A DNA stretch of 64,000 nt, taken from contig NZ_CP091792.1 of the NCBI RefSeq assembly GCF_022024115.1, positions 186,001 through 250,000 on the forward strand, given 5' to 3'. Positions 45,023 to 55,027 of the stretch are shown here, piece by piece. The notes under the pieces are model-generated. The model saw only the letters and a program-made list of their open reading frames with translations, made no database searches and was not told the DNA's origin. Each line of letters opens with the position of its first letter. The stretch's first letter is position 1. This DNA comes from Prevotella communis (lineage in GTDB: Bacteria > Bacteroidota > Bacteroidia > Bacteroidales > Bacteroidaceae). The translations under genes and the position numbers were made by a program.

Positions 45023-45283
45023 ATGAATATAAACCCATTTAATGCCTATTGCGATGGCGCTTTAAGGACGGCTATTACTTCATGCCTCATTAACGGAAGA
45101 ATTTCTGAGCAGCAGATTGACTTTGTGAAAGAGGTTATTTCAAAATTCAGAGAGGTGGAGATTGATAACTCATCCCTTCCTGATGCTGATAAGGAGAATC
45201 TGAAGCACCAATGGAAACAATGGCTTGATGCCACTGCCCATGGGATAAAGGATGAGCTGAGAGCGGAAGGGAAACTGGTGTAG
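45023..45283 (+). CDS. Small hypothetical protein
   Basis: 86 residues, with SCLINGRISEQQIDFVKEVI and a Trp-rich KQWLDATAHG helix. Composition and length look like a real helical protein, but no family is recognised. It is the first gene after the transposase element, so it may open the accessory island. Confidence 0.5.
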   Translation: MNINPFNAYCDGALRTAITSCLINGRISEQQIDFVKEVISKFREVEIDNSSLPDADKENLKHQWKQWLDATAHGIKDELRAEGKLV

Positions 45284-45379
45284 CTGTTGAATATGGTGAA
45301 GAGGAAAGCAAGAATTTATTCTCAGCAGTGGAACCGGTGAGGAGAAGGGAAAGTAAGGTCTTGTCGAGATGCTCTGGAA

Positions 45380-45976
45380 ATGGTGGTAAAGTTCGGCAAT
45401 ACCGCAATATTCAAGGACAAGAAGAGAAACATGATGATTACAAAAGAAAAGGTGATAGCATCACTAAAAATGTTGAAGTATATGATTCTCGGAACAAGGA
45501 TAGTGAGACATCTATCCAATAACCGCTATATATACTTTACACTGGTATGTATTGCTATACCTATAATCATCTACTGGCGACACTTTGGTGCAAATGGCCT
45601 TAGCGACTCAACTGATAATTGGGGAACTTTTGGTGACTATATAGGTGGATGTTGTTCGTTAATTCTCGCATTAATAGCTCTTGTTATTACCAGAAAAATG
45701 GATAGAAAGGAGCGAAGAGATAAGAAAAGAGAAGAAGCTGCAGAAGAATTATATAATCAGATACAGAAGATTATAAGCAACGATTATGATGCAAGGCATG
45801 TTAACAAGTTGCGTCGAGATGCGGAAAAACATAGACTATATCTTTCTGAGGATTTATATCGGACCTTGATGAGACTTTCGGACTACTTTCTACAAGTTAG
45901 AGATGGAACGAAAAAGGAAAACCCAGAAAGGGAGGAAGAGGTTATCCTTAGGCTAAAGAACTTATACTATGAGTGA
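45380..45976 (+). CDS. Two-TM membrane protein at head of a GHKL/STAS/SIR2 gene set
   Basis: 198 residues (an in-frame ATG pair at about 45431 is an alternative start). Two TM segments, YIYFTLVCIAIPIIIYW and YIGGCCSLILALIALVI, are followed by a charged coiled region (RKMDRKERRDKKREEAAEEL). Its end overlaps the next ATPase gene by 8 bases. It may anchor the system to the membrane. Confidence 0.65.
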   Translation: MVVKFGNTAIFKDKKRNMMITKEKVIASLKMLKYMILGTRIVRHLSNNRYIYFTLVCIAIPIIIYWRHFGANGLSDSTDNWGTFGDYIGGCCSLILALIALVITRKMDRKERRDKKREEAAEELYNQIQKIISNDYDARHVNKLRRDAEKHRLYLSEDLYRTLMRLSDYFLQVRDGTKKENPEREEEVILRLKNLYYE

Positions 45977-46886
45977 TATTGTTTTTACAATACCTGTCGA
46001 GTTTACAATCACAACGGCGAGATACTTCTTAAAGGAGGTGGAAAGCGTTTTCAAGTGGAATGACCAAGAGAAACGGAATTTTAAACTTGAAGTTGGCTTG
46101 ACAGAGAAAATAGACATTTTTGGCCAGTTATTGCTGTATAAATTCTTAGAGTATAGTGTTAAGCATCGCTGTTTCTATATGCCTAATATTAATGTGAACA
46201 GAGTTGTTACTGAAGAACTTAGAAAATCGACATTCTGGAGTTTGATAAATGACTTTATACGGAATCAAGATGTGAACTATAGAGAATTGAAGTTCCGCGA
46301 GTTTAAGGGAATATTTATCGTACCAATCAACTTGACAACCAAAACGAAAGATGAGGCAGAGGCTCTCTATGCACCTCGTATCACGCAATACTACCAGGAC
46401 AGAAAGGTGCAATTTGTAGTATTGTCGTGTATGGGAGAGGTAGCCTCAAATTTCCACGAACATTCTAATGATAATACGAATGCCATATTAGTGGCATCCG
46501 GCGATAATAGTTGCTTTAGAATAGCATGTGCGGACACTGGCGTTGGAATAGTCACGTCACTTAGACCAGCCTTAGGTATCGAATACCAGCGCAAGAATAA
46601 ATTTGAGGTGCTCCATAAATCTGTAGGAAAAGAAGTGACCTCCAAACGTAATACCGACCATACGGGATGTGGATTATGGCTTATAGACTCGTTTGTTACG
46701 GGTTTGAAAGGAGAACTGCATATTTACTCTGAAGGTGCATACTATATTAATCGCCAAGGAAAGATTAAACGGGGTGAGTGTTCTTATTGGAAGGGTACAA
46801 TAATTTATGTGAACCTCCCGTTTAGTAATAAGAATGCTTTGATAGAAATGAGGAAACTCATGGAAGATGGACTGGTTGAAATATAA
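45969..46886 (+). CDS. STAS-like + GHKL ATPase protein
   Basis: 305 residues. The C-terminal half has GHKL ATP-binding motifs: E157-VASNFHEH-S (N-box), ACADTGVGI (G1, D189), and TGCGLWLID (G2). The N-terminal half resembles a STAS-like or unrelated alpha/beta domain. GHKL proteins of this kind (anti-sigma or MutL/Hsp90-like) phosphorylate or remodel partners. A DUF4325-type STAS partner follows 13 bases later, like an anti-sigma/anti-anti-sigma pair. The membrane gene upstream is coupled by overlap. Confidence 0.78.
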   Translation: MSDIVFTIPVEFTITTARYFLKEVESVFKWNDQEKRNFKLEVGLTEKIDIFGQLLLYKFLEYSVKHRCFYMPNINVNRVVTEELRKSTFWSLINDFIRNQDVNYRELKFREFKGIFIVPINLTTKTKDEAEALYAPRITQYYQDRKVQFVVLSCMGEVASNFHEHSNDNTNAILVASGDNSCFRIACADTGVGIVTSLRPALGIEYQRKNKFEVLHKSVGKEVTSKRNTDHTGCGLWLIDSFVTGLKGELHIYSEGAYYINRQGKIKRGECSYWKGTIIYVNLPFSNKNALIEMRKLMEDGLVEI

Positions 46887-46898
46887 AAAGATTAAAAT

Positions 46899-47192
46899 AT
46901 GGAAAAAATTAATTTGAATAAATACGCTCCATTAATAACACGCAGAGAACTTGGTGGGGAGATTTATTCTCTTATTAGGCGTGGTCTTGATAGGAATGAT
47001 GAAATTGAAGTGTCGATGACTAATATTGTTTCTATGACAACATTTTGCGCCAAACAAATTTTTGGCAAACTATATGTAGAATTGGGACGAGATGAGTATC
47101 TGCGTCGGATTCACCTCGTTAATCTCTCAGATGACGTGAACTTTATCATAAGGATTGGCATTACCAATGCAGTGAAGGAGTCGAAAGAGTAG
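46899..47192 (+). CDS. STAS-like (DUF4325) protein
   Basis: 97 residues with IEVSMTNIVSMTTFCAKQIF and GKLYVELGRDEYLRRIHL, a small STAS-like fold of the DUF4325 type. In this place it would be the switch partner of the GHKL protein upstream (a Ser/Thr in TNIVSMT could be the phosphorylation site). Function inferred. Confidence 0.65.
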   Translation: MEKINLNKYAPLITRRELGGEIYSLIRRGLDRNDEIEVSMTNIVSMTTFCAKQIFGKLYVELGRDEYLRRIHLVNLSDDVNFIIRIGITNAVKESKE

Positions 47193-47261
47193 GATGGCTG
47201 GGAGGCATGCCAAGAGAAGATGGCAGGGGGATAGTTCTGACATGAGAAATCATCAGTCACA

Positions 47262-47362
47262 AGTTTTTGGGTTCATGGTTCATGATTAATGGTTCATGGT
47301 CAATTGTGATTCAGGGCACTAACGGTTCATGGTGAATGATTCATGGTTCTTGAAGATAACCG
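47262..47362. repeat. GGTTCATG minisatellite
   Basis: About six to eight imperfect GGTTCATGGTTCATGATTAA words between the STAS-like and SIR2 genes. No gene or terminator identified in 47193-47407. Confidence 0.6.
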
Positions 47363-47407
47363 TGACTCATTAATCGTTAACCGATAGTAACTAGCAAGTT
47401 TTTTAAA

Positions 47408-49198
47408 ATGGATGAAAAAAAAGTTGATGAGATAACCAGATTGGCGATGAACATATATTCCAATAAAGGTGTGTATGCTTTATTGCTTGGTTCTGGCATT
47501 TCACTTTCTGCAGGAATTCTTTCTGGCTGGAGAGTTACTGAGGACTTGCTGAGGAAGTTGGCCTTTATGCAGGAAGGACATAATCCTGATGATGTGTTCC
47601 TGTGGTACAAAAATAAATACCACAAAGAAGCAGAATACTCGGATTTGTTGGGTCAACTGGGGCATCATCCAGCAGAGATAGGCAATTTACTATGGTCTTA
47701 TTTTGAACAATCAGAAGAGGACAGGAAGAATAAACGGAAAGAGCCTACTAAGGCTCACGTGGCTATAGCTGAATTGGCTTCGAAAGGCTATTTCAAAGTC
47801 ATAATCACTACTAATTTTGACAGATTGTTGGAAAACGCCCTAGACCAAAAAGGAGTGAAGTTTCAGGTGGTTTCAAATGAAACAAACTTAGAAGGGGCCG
47901 TTCCCATTGTTCATTTCCCCGTGACATTATTTAAGGTTAATGGTGATTATAAAGATACCCGTGTTAGGAATACGGAAGAAGAGCTAACTAATTATCCTCC
48001 GGTATGGAATAATTATCTGCTCGCAATACTTAAAGACTTCGGACTCGTTACATGTGGTTGGTCTGCAACTTGGGATAAGGCTGTGATAAATGATATCCTG
48101 AATAATAAACATCACCAGTATAGCTATAACTTTACTTACGTTGACAAGGATAAATCAAAGGAGATTATTTCTCTTAGTGATGATTGCAATGGTTCTACTT
48201 TTGGTATAGACGGGGCAGATGATTTCTTTACAGAACTGGCAGAGAGAATTAAGGCTTTAGAATTGATACATGACAAGGATATGGAGATAGATAAAGAAAT
48301 TGCTATTGCCCGGGTAAAGGACTGTATTATGCGTGATGAAGATATAATACGCTATACAGACCTCTTTGAAAATGAAACTGCGCGAGTTATTCAAAAAGTT
48401 GGCGAGTTTACGTATACCAATGAATACATGAATGCCACGCTGTATAGTCAGATTTATTCAACGGCAATAAGTTATTTGTCAGTTCTCTTGCCTATGAGTG
48501 TTGTTGCTGTGAGATGGACCGATAGCAATCATGCAGAAGCAATTGTTAATGCTTTATCGGCCTTGGCAAATCGACCGATAATTATTAGTGGCGTGTTTAC
48601 TGACGAAGGAAAGCTACAGAACCATGTTGTTGATACATTGTACCTATATGGGACGGGAATCGCATGTCTCTATTATCGGAAGTACGAACTGCTTGACAGG
48701 CTATTTAGAGTGAAACTTGATGACGCTGATAGATTATCATCTTCTTATCTGATAGATATTGCAAACTGTTGGCTAATTGATAGGGATAGGTGGAACGCTA
48801 CATCACAAAACAGATTGAAGACACCGTTCAGTTGGTTGGTTTCAGATTTGTTGAGGCCCATGTTTGCAGTTATTAAGGACAAAGAGGAATTCGATACCTA
48901 TTTCTGTGTCTTTGAGAAATTGCTGGCTATGTATTACTATATGCTGATATCTTCAACCATGCAGATAGAGGAATTTCGTCATAATGCTCCGATAGGACAG
49001 TTTGCATGGCAGTCGTTCTATTTTACTCGAAAGAATGACAATAAGTATGAAGCGTTCTTTAATGAAATAGTAGATCTAAAAGAGCAGTCGTCTCAACTTA
49101 GAGGAGGGTTGTTTGAGGGTAAATATGAATTATTTAACGAGGCATATGCTGAAGTTAATGAGATAGAAAAGAGGGTCAGACCTTATATGATGTATTAG
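47408..49198 (+). CDS. SIR2-like domain protein (candidate NADase effector)
   Basis: 596 residues. The N-terminal SIR2 fold shows YALLLGSGISLSAGI, VIITTNFDRLLENAL, HFPVTLFKVNGD and LVTCGWSATWDKAV. A long helical C-terminal region follows. SIR2-like proteins in defence systems deplete NAD+ upon phage sensing. It is co-oriented with, and 215 bases after, the GHKL/STAS genes, across a repeat tract, so shared regulation is possible but not shown. Confidence 0.85.
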   Translation: MDEKKVDEITRLAMNIYSNKGVYALLLGSGISLSAGILSGWRVTEDLLRKLAFMQEGHNPDDVFLWYKNKYHKEAEYSDLLGQLGHHPAEIGNLLWSYFEQSEEDRKNKRKEPTKAHVAIAELASKGYFKVIITTNFDRLLENALDQKGVKFQVVSNETNLEGAVPIVHFPVTLFKVNGDYKDTRVRNTEEELTNYPPVWNNYLLAILKDFGLVTCGWSATWDKAVINDILNNKHHQYSYNFTYVDKDKSKEIISLSDDCNGSTFGIDGADDFFTELAERIKALELIHDKDMEIDKEIAIARVKDCIMRDEDIIRYTDLFENETARVIQKVGEFTYTNEYMNATLYSQIYSTAISYLSVLLPMSVVAVRWTDSNHAEAIVNALSALANRPIIISGVFTDEGKLQNHVVDTLYLYGTGIACLYYRKYELLDRLFRVKLDDADRLSSSYLIDIANCWLIDRDRWNATSQNRLKTPFSWLVSDLLRPMFAVIKDKEEFDTYFCVFEKLLAMYYYMLISSTMQIEEFRHNAPIGQFAWQSFYFTRKNDNKYEAFFNEIVDLKEQSSQLRGGLFEGKYELFNEAYAEVNEIEKRVRPYMMY

Positions 49199-49373
49199 GG
49201 GACGATTTCGGATGGCAGAGGCTGATTTGCGGCATAAAAAATCATTACTCACATTGTTTTAATAATTGCAAGGACCGGGGGGATGGGTACCTGTTTCACG
49301 AATAATAGGAGTCAGCAATAATCAATAGTTGAGAATGCCAAGGTGAGCGAGACAAACATCAGGAACGGGGATT

Positions 49374-50283
49374 TATCACGTGATGATGCGTGGTATAAAT
49401 CACTAGAACCGACGCACGCAGCAGGCGCAGAGCCAAACGTGTTTGAGCTATGCCTTGCAAGAAGGAGGAAGACGAAGTCAATATTTTTGAAGAGCAAGAG
49501 GACTATTACCAGTTTCTCAAGACATTGGACATGATGGCTCTGTCGTATGAGCCTGATGGTACCCCCTCTGGAAGAAACTATATCCTTTATGCTTACTGTC
49601 TGATGTCGAACCATATCCACCTGCTCATCCGTGAACGAGAGGACACAATTGGAATGGCTATAAAAAGGATTGCTTCATCTTATGTGTACTATTATAATCA
49701 CAAGTATTCTAGAGATGGTCATCTTTTTCGCGAGCGGTTTAAGAGTGAGCCTGTGAACGATATGGCTTATTTTGTAACGCTTCTCAGGTATATACACCAA
49801 AACCCTGTGAAGGCAGGTATGGTGGCAGAGGTGAAGGATTATGAGTTCAGTAGTTGGGATGAGTACATTGATAAGAATAGTACGTTGTTCCCTTTATGTG
49901 ATACTCGCACTGTTTTGAACCGAATACCCTTTAGTGAGTTGAATGAACTTGTTAATGAGCCTTTGTCTGCTGATATTGTCTGCCTTGATATAGAGGATGC
50001 TTCGAAAGGACGACCTTCGGATGATCAGGTTATGATGCTGATCAAGGAAAAGACTGGCGCAACGAATAGCAGCGCTTTTCAACAATTGCCTGCAGATATA
50101 AAGAAGTCTCTGTTAATAGAATTGAAGGGTAAAAGAGCATCATTGCGTCAGTTGGAGAGATTGACTGGAATCGGAAAGAGCATGAATGATATATCGCATG
50201 TGATGAAACAGGGACCCGTCCCGGCGGTTCTCTATCGGGGAGAAGCAAGAGGGATATCGTTTACGACGCAAGATGAGAAATAG
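49374..50283 (+). pseudogene. REP-associated Y1 transposase, damaged copy
   Basis: TATCACGTGATGATGCGTGG encodes the N-terminal YHVMMRGINH but then hits a TAG. The frame resumes at about 49478 with NIFEEQEDYYQFLKTLDMM and continues with the HUH motif LMSNHIHLLIRERED and YVYYYNHKYSRDGHLFRERF. About 75 bases are inserted between. The C-terminus diverges after GIGKS. It is a second, more distant transposase than the copies at 44073 and 58568. Confidence 0.75.
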
Positions 50284-50308
50284 TGGTTTTATGTAAGGTT
50301 GTAATAAT

Positions 50309-51826
50309 ATGAAACTATTATTGCTAGAGCAGAATAAAGATAAAAAAGGAACACTACTTGAAACCATAGTAAAAGTCCTTTTGGAGTATTTGGGGTATAA
50401 ATATGTTACCACGAACGAAATCGGTAATGGAGGTAATGAAATAGATGTACTTGCTGAGAGACGTCAAAACAATTTTGGTGGCTCTACGACCTATCCTTTG
50501 ATTTGTGAATGTAAGGCTCATGAGAACCCGATTGGCATGAATGATTGGCTGAAGTTCTTGGGCAAAGTGTACAAGGAGAAGCGTAATAATTCACTTTCAT
50601 CCGGACTAATGATTGCTCTTTCTGATGCAAATGGTAATGTGAAGGGTGATATCAGAAATACGAACTATCAGGACGATGCTCGTTTGTTAACTGGCGGTGA
50701 TCTTATAGAGCCGATAAAATCTTATTATAGACTTTGTTCTTATTCGCATGTGGCAGAAATAGTTAAATATTGGACAAGTTTGACACAGACGGATTGTGAT
50801 ATTGCCTTTTACGAGAATACGCCATACTGGATCGTTTATTTTTCAAATGGAAGCTTCTCTGTTCTTGATAAAAATGGGGACTTCTTAAAAGTAGATATCC
50901 TAAATTCGATTGTAACAGAATTTACGGCAGTATCCACATATTCTTTTGATAAATACATTGATATAAGAAAAGACAGATCCGTGTATTATAAAAAGAAAGC
51001 AATTAAGGATATTTCTATTTGGGCATTAATGAGTGGACCTTTAACTTATAATCAGATTCTTGAAGAGATAAAACGAAATACTGGTAGTGAGTTGCACGTT
51101 GAAGAATATGAGGTTGACATGTGCCTGAAAGAATTGGATTTTGTTAAAGCAGAAGGTAATGAAGCATGTTTAAAGCCTATATCAGAGATTAATATGATTG
51201 AGTTTTATAAGACCGTTTTAGGGCTTGGTATCCCGACTAAACTATACAACAAATACTATATTGATCATATTGATGAAGCTCTATTGGAAGAAATTATGCT
51301 GTTGCATGACAATATTGAGCTTAACACAGAAGAACGAAAGACGGTCTTATTCTTAATGAAACATTCCCCTTCTGCATTAAGGATGGCATTGTATCCAAAT
51401 CCTCTTTTTGCACCGAAGTCGAAGGTTGTAGGCGGTGATGCAAAAGCACTAAAAGAAAGCATCAAGAGTACTTTCATACAAACACTGGCAAACTGCCTTG
51501 AGGTGGACGCAGATAGCGACATCGCTATGCTGCTGTTTGACAGGTTGGAATTAAGAGACTTCTATAAACAAACGAATTATCATGCTGTTTTGAAGGATGG
51601 TTCGCAGATAACAATTCCTGTTGCCAAGAGATTATATTATATACCATTTGAAGAGGAAGACGGTGGTGTTGTAATGCAAGCAAGCCATGATTTTGTGGGT
51701 AAATATGATTCGAAGGCCGGCTACATGGTAGGAGGCAAGAAAAAGAATCAAGAGGAAAAAACATTCTTCGGAATTGTGAAGCATAAGACTGGTGTAGATG
51801 AAGAATATTTGTCTATATTTGCTTGA
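50309..51826 (+). CDS. Mrr-like restriction endonuclease domain protein
   Basis: 505 residues. The N-terminal nuclease fold: TLLETIVKVLLEYLGYKYV, NGGNEIDVLAERRQ (catalytic Asp) and TYPLICECKAHENPI (E-C-K). The remaining about 380 residues are not recognised and include winged-helix-like and beta-rich parts. Start ATG 50309 is preceded by the transposase fragment. By its nuclease domain, a type IV-like modified-DNA restriction role is possible; the specificity domain is unknown. Confidence 0.78.
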   Translation: MKLLLLEQNKDKKGTLLETIVKVLLEYLGYKYVTTNEIGNGGNEIDVLAERRQNNFGGSTTYPLICECKAHENPIGMNDWLKFLGKVYKEKRNNSLSSGLMIALSDANGNVKGDIRNTNYQDDARLLTGGDLIEPIKSYYRLCSYSHVAEIVKYWTSLTQTDCDIAFYENTPYWIVYFSNGSFSVLDKNGDFLKVDILNSIVTEFTAVSTYSFDKYIDIRKDRSVYYKKKAIKDISIWALMSGPLTYNQILEEIKRNTGSELHVEEYEVDMCLKELDFVKAEGNEACLKPISEINMIEFYKTVLGLGIPTKLYNKYYIDHIDEALLEEIMLLHDNIELNTEERKTVLFLMKHSPSALRMALYPNPLFAPKSKVVGGDAKALKESIKSTFIQTLANCLEVDADSDIAMLLFDRLELRDFYKQTNYHAVLKDGSQITIPVAKRLYYIPFEEEDGGVVMQASHDFVGKYDSKAGYMVGGKKKNQEEKTFFGIVKHKTGVDEEYLSIFA

Positions 51827-51840
51827 AAAGTAGCGGTATT

Positions 51841-52025
51841 ATGACCCAAGACGAGAGGTGGCAGAAACGGTACCAAGAGGTAGTCGTGTTATTTATGTCA
51901 ATAAGCGCAATCCATCGCGTCATCGAATAGAGGAACATGATATGCTGAACTTGGTGAAGGCGAATAGGAAAGCCCTTAATGCTGAAAAGATGAGGCCAGA
52001 AAAGGTGAGGCTTTCGGGAGGTTGA
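51841..52025 (+). pseudogene. Helicase-associated-domain mini-protein, frameshifted
   Basis: It begins MTQDERWQKRYQEVV, then the frame shifts and the rest (YVNKRNPSRHRIEEHDMLN, ANRKALNAEKMRPEKV) continues in another frame. The intact relatives are at 60114 and 62414. Confidence 0.75.
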
Positions 52026-52228
52026 TGAGGCTGTACGAACTGTATAAGAGGAAGAGTCAATATGAGTGATTCTTATGAAACGAACACAATCATTCTTCTT
52101 GCTGAGTCTAGAAATATGGCTTGTCTTTTCTTGTGTGGAAAGGATGAGCCATTTGTGCTTTAAAGAGATCATCCTGGACTTTATTATGGGACTAGAGTAT
52201 AATCAGAATTCTAAAATATTTGCTGCAG

Positions 52229-53506
52229 ATGCTATCGTTTGAATTGAAATACGACGGGAAACCGGATATAGAAGTCTGGGAAGAGGGCTTCAAGAAGTGG
52301 CTGTCGGCCATAGAGATAGATAGGGAGAAGTTCAAAGTTAAGATTGTATCGGGCTTTGATCGTCTTCCTAATCTGGGGAAGATGGTGGCTACGTATGATG
52401 GGAAACTATTGTTTGACATTCATCTATACCGGAAATATGGGCGGAGTGAAAACGGTCACAGAACAATATGCGGTATGTTTACTGTCAGCATACAAGACGA
52501 GGGAAAGATGCTGATGAAGCCAGGAGAAAAACTGCAACTGAACATTGATGATAAAGGGAGAGTGAATTATATGGGTAAACAAACGCATATTGTTGAGGCG
52601 CTGATGGATGTGTTACCATTGCGAGACGAGAAGGTTGTGAAGAAAATAGCAAATGCACTGGGTGTTGCTCCTGAGCATATTAAGATGGATACTTATCAGA
52701 AGAGGTATGTAATAGATACGCCTATTCCTGAATTGGACTGGAAGGCGGATCCTATGCCTAGTTCTTTCTATAAGTATGTTCCACTGAATGTATTCCACCT
52801 GATGTTGCTGAACGGCACGTTCAGAATGAATTCTATCATATCTCAGAGTGATACACAAGAGTCTTTCTATATTGGTGACTTTGTGTGTAGTGACTATGAG
52901 GATGAATTCAAACGGTTTGCAGGGGTAATCTCAGAACAGAACACACTGATATCCTCTTTTACCACTGAATATGACAGTGAGTATATGTGGAGAGAGTATG
53001 GCGATAATGGGCAGGGCGTTTGTCTGTGTTTCAATTTGATAGGAGGACAGACGCTAAAACAGATGCAGTACATTAATGAGGAGACAACAACCCTGTGGAA
53101 ATATAAGAAGGTGGTTGACCAGTTGAAGAAAGAGGGAGTGCATGTGCATTTCTCAGCAATAGATGATTGGCATAGGTTTGTGAAGAACGACAAGTACGAC
53201 GATGAGAAAGAATGGCGGTTGCTGATCGATTATAAGGGTGATATAAAATATGATTTATATGGCAACAGATGCGTATCGTACAAGGACTTTAAGTTTAAGG
53301 GGCGTGATTTGCCTGAGATTGGCTTGCAGCTAGAATCTATAGTGATAGGACCAAACCAGCCCAAAGGGGCAAGCAACTTTCCGCTACTGACCCAAAGGGC
53401 GCATAAGTTGTTTGGTGATGAGGTTGTTGTTAATAGGAGTCAGTGTGTTATGAGGCCTTTCTTGCTGAGAGCCATATCAATAATCGGCCAAATGTTATCA
53501 AAATAG
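52229..53506 (+). CDS. DUF2971-like protein with unrelated N-terminal domain
   Basis: About 425 residues. The C-terminal part has SSFYKYVPLNVFHLMLLNGT, ISSFTTEYDSEYMWREYGDN and GVCLCFNL, a DUF2971 pattern. The N-terminal about 170 residues form a separate, unrecognised alpha/beta domain. The ATG at 52229 is more likely than the TTG at 52220. DUF2971 proteins are frequent in accessory regions; activity unknown. Confidence 0.7.
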   Translation: MLSFELKYDGKPDIEVWEEGFKKWLSAIEIDREKFKVKIVSGFDRLPNLGKMVATYDGKLLFDIHLYRKYGRSENGHRTICGMFTVSIQDEGKMLMKPGEKLQLNIDDKGRVNYMGKQTHIVEALMDVLPLRDEKVVKKIANALGVAPEHIKMDTYQKRYVIDTPIPELDWKADPMPSSFYKYVPLNVFHLMLLNGTFRMNSIISQSDTQESFYIGDFVCSDYEDEFKRFAGVISEQNTLISSFTTEYDSEYMWREYGDNGQGVCLCFNLIGGQTLKQMQYINEETTTLWKYKKVVDQLKKEGVHVHFSAIDDWHRFVKNDKYDDEKEWRLLIDYKGDIKYDLYGNRCVSYKDFKFKGRDLPEIGLQLESIVIGPNQPKGASNFPLLTQRAHKLFGDEVVVNRSQCVMRPFLLRAISIIGQMLSK

Positions 53507-53640
53507 AAATGATATGGAGGGAACAGATGTCTCGAAAAACTCGTCATGACAAGAGGATGGGCTCGAGATGACAGGTGGAAGTGTGGGCAAAGGATAATAG
53601 GATAAATAATAGGTATGAAAATGCGTTTTTTTGAGATAAA

Positions 53641-53673
53641 TTGCGGGAGATTCAAAGAAAAGTTGTATTTTTG
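53641..53673 (+). promoter_or_regulatory. Promoter of the Panacea/GNAT-like operon
   Basis: TTGC at 53641-53644 and TATTTTTG at 53666-53673, 21 bases apart. Transcription would begin just before the start codon at 53694, giving a very short leader. Confidence 0.65.
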
Positions 53674-53693
53674 CAGGTGTAAAGTTGGTGTAT

Positions 53694-54179
53694 ATGGAAG
53701 AACTTAGGCAAATAGCATCTTATATTTGTATGCGCTATCAAAAGGAATTTGGTAGATGCATAGATGAGATGAAACTGCATAAATTATTGTATTTTGTGCA
53801 GCGGGAATCTATTGTGCAGTTGGGTGCTCCAATATTTAAAGAGGAATTCGAGGCATGGAGGTATGGTCCTGTGCTTGTTCCTGTGCGTCAACTGTACAGA
53901 GACGGTATGCTTGATACTCCATTGTCGGCAGAAGCTATAGAAAAGTATTCGGCTGTATTTGACAAGGTGTTCTCGCAATATGCGGTGAAGGACTCCTGGA
54001 GTCTTAGTTCACTTACGCATGGCGAGTATTCTTGGAGGCATGCCAGACAGGGCGTTCCTGATGATGTGAACTGTACGAATAAAATGACCGTGGAGGATAT
54101 CTCTATCGATGCGCAAAGGATTAAGACGCGTCGATTGCTATTGTCTGCCCTAAAAACGTCAGAGGATTTTTCGAAATGA
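53694..54179 (+). CDS. Panacea-domain antitoxin (SocA/DUF4065-like)
   Basis: About 161 residues: EELRQIASYICMRYQKEFGR, KLHKLLYFVQRESIVQLGAP and FEAWRYGPVLVPVRQLYRDG match the Panacea/SocA-like domain, an antitoxin that can pair with many toxins. It overlaps the next gene by 4 bases (ATGA). ATG 53694 fits the promoter spacing. Confidence 0.82.
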   Translation: MEELRQIASYICMRYQKEFGRCIDEMKLHKLLYFVQRESIVQLGAPIFKEEFEAWRYGPVLVPVRQLYRDGMLDTPLSAEAIEKYSAVFDKVFSQYAVKDSWSLSSLTHGEYSWRHARQGVPDDVNCTNKMTVEDISIDAQRIKTRRLLLSALKTSEDFSK

Positions 54180-55027
54180 GAATTACAAAGGAACAACAGG
54201 AAATACTGGATTCTTTGGTTTGTGAACGTTTATCTCGTAATCCGGCGAATATGCGTGAGATAGATCAGTTCTTTAACTCGAAAAATGATAAATTGGTAGA
54301 GAGACTTCTAAACGAGGCTTATTCTGAGGATGAGGGTGACAAGATAGCCTATTATCTGGTGAAAGATAAAGAGGGGCATATCTTGTTCTATTTCTCATTG
54401 AAATGCGGACAACTATACGATAAGCATCTAGACTTCGACTTGTTTAAGTTGTTGGGCGAGTTGTATGATGGTCTTCTTAAGATGAAAAGTGAGCCGGATA
54501 TTACTCCAGAGGACTCATTAGCTATTGATAAGATACTTGAGGAGATTCGTTCGCGAAAAGGTGTTCTGAAAGAGGACCTGAAGAAGATTACAAAGAAGAA
54601 CCGATCTATAGAGGACTTTGAAAAGCTCTTTAAAGATGATGCGGATAAGGTAGGCGCAACTTTCTCTGGAATAGAAATCGTACAATTCTGTTCAAACGAG
54701 GACTGCTTGGACTATTGGAAAAATTTCGGTATAAATCAAAAACTGGGTGTCGTTGTCTTTTGGCAGTTTATTGTACCAATCATCATAAAGATAAAGGAAT
54801 GGATAGGGTGTGAATATCTTTTCCTGTTTGCTGCAGATGACTCAGAAGATGAGAACTTGGTGAACTACTATAAGTCATGGCTAAAGTTTGAAAGCTCAAA
54901 TGAGAGATCTGCGGCAACACCTGTATATGATTTGACCTGCAAATTCCTATATCAGGAAACGTGTTCTCTTGAAGAGAAACGTGACGCATTCTTTAAGAAT
55001 TTCAATCCAGACGAGGATGCTGTTTGA
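54176..55027 (+). CDS. GNAT-like toxin of a Panacea toxin-antitoxin pair
   Basis: 283 residues. The C-terminal segment LGVVVFWQFIVPIIIKIKEW then GCEYLFLFAAD-x-x-x-x-x-x-LVNYYKSWLKFE resembles an acetyltransferase-like fold seen in toxins paired with Panacea antitoxins. The N-terminal half is helical and unidentified. The acetyl-CoA site cannot be proven from the sequence. Coupled to the antitoxin gene. Confidence 0.6.
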   Translation: MRITKEQQEILDSLVCERLSRNPANMREIDQFFNSKNDKLVERLLNEAYSEDEGDKIAYYLVKDKEGHILFYFSLKCGQLYDKHLDFDLFKLLGELYDGLLKMKSEPDITPEDSLAIDKILEEIRSRKGVLKEDLKKITKKNRSIEDFEKLFKDDADKVGATFSGIEIVQFCSNEDCLDYWKNFGINQKLGVVVFWQFIVPIIIKIKEWIGCEYLFLFAADDSEDENLVNYYKSWLKFESSNERSAATPVYDLTCKFLYQETCSLEEKRDAFFKNFNPDEDAV

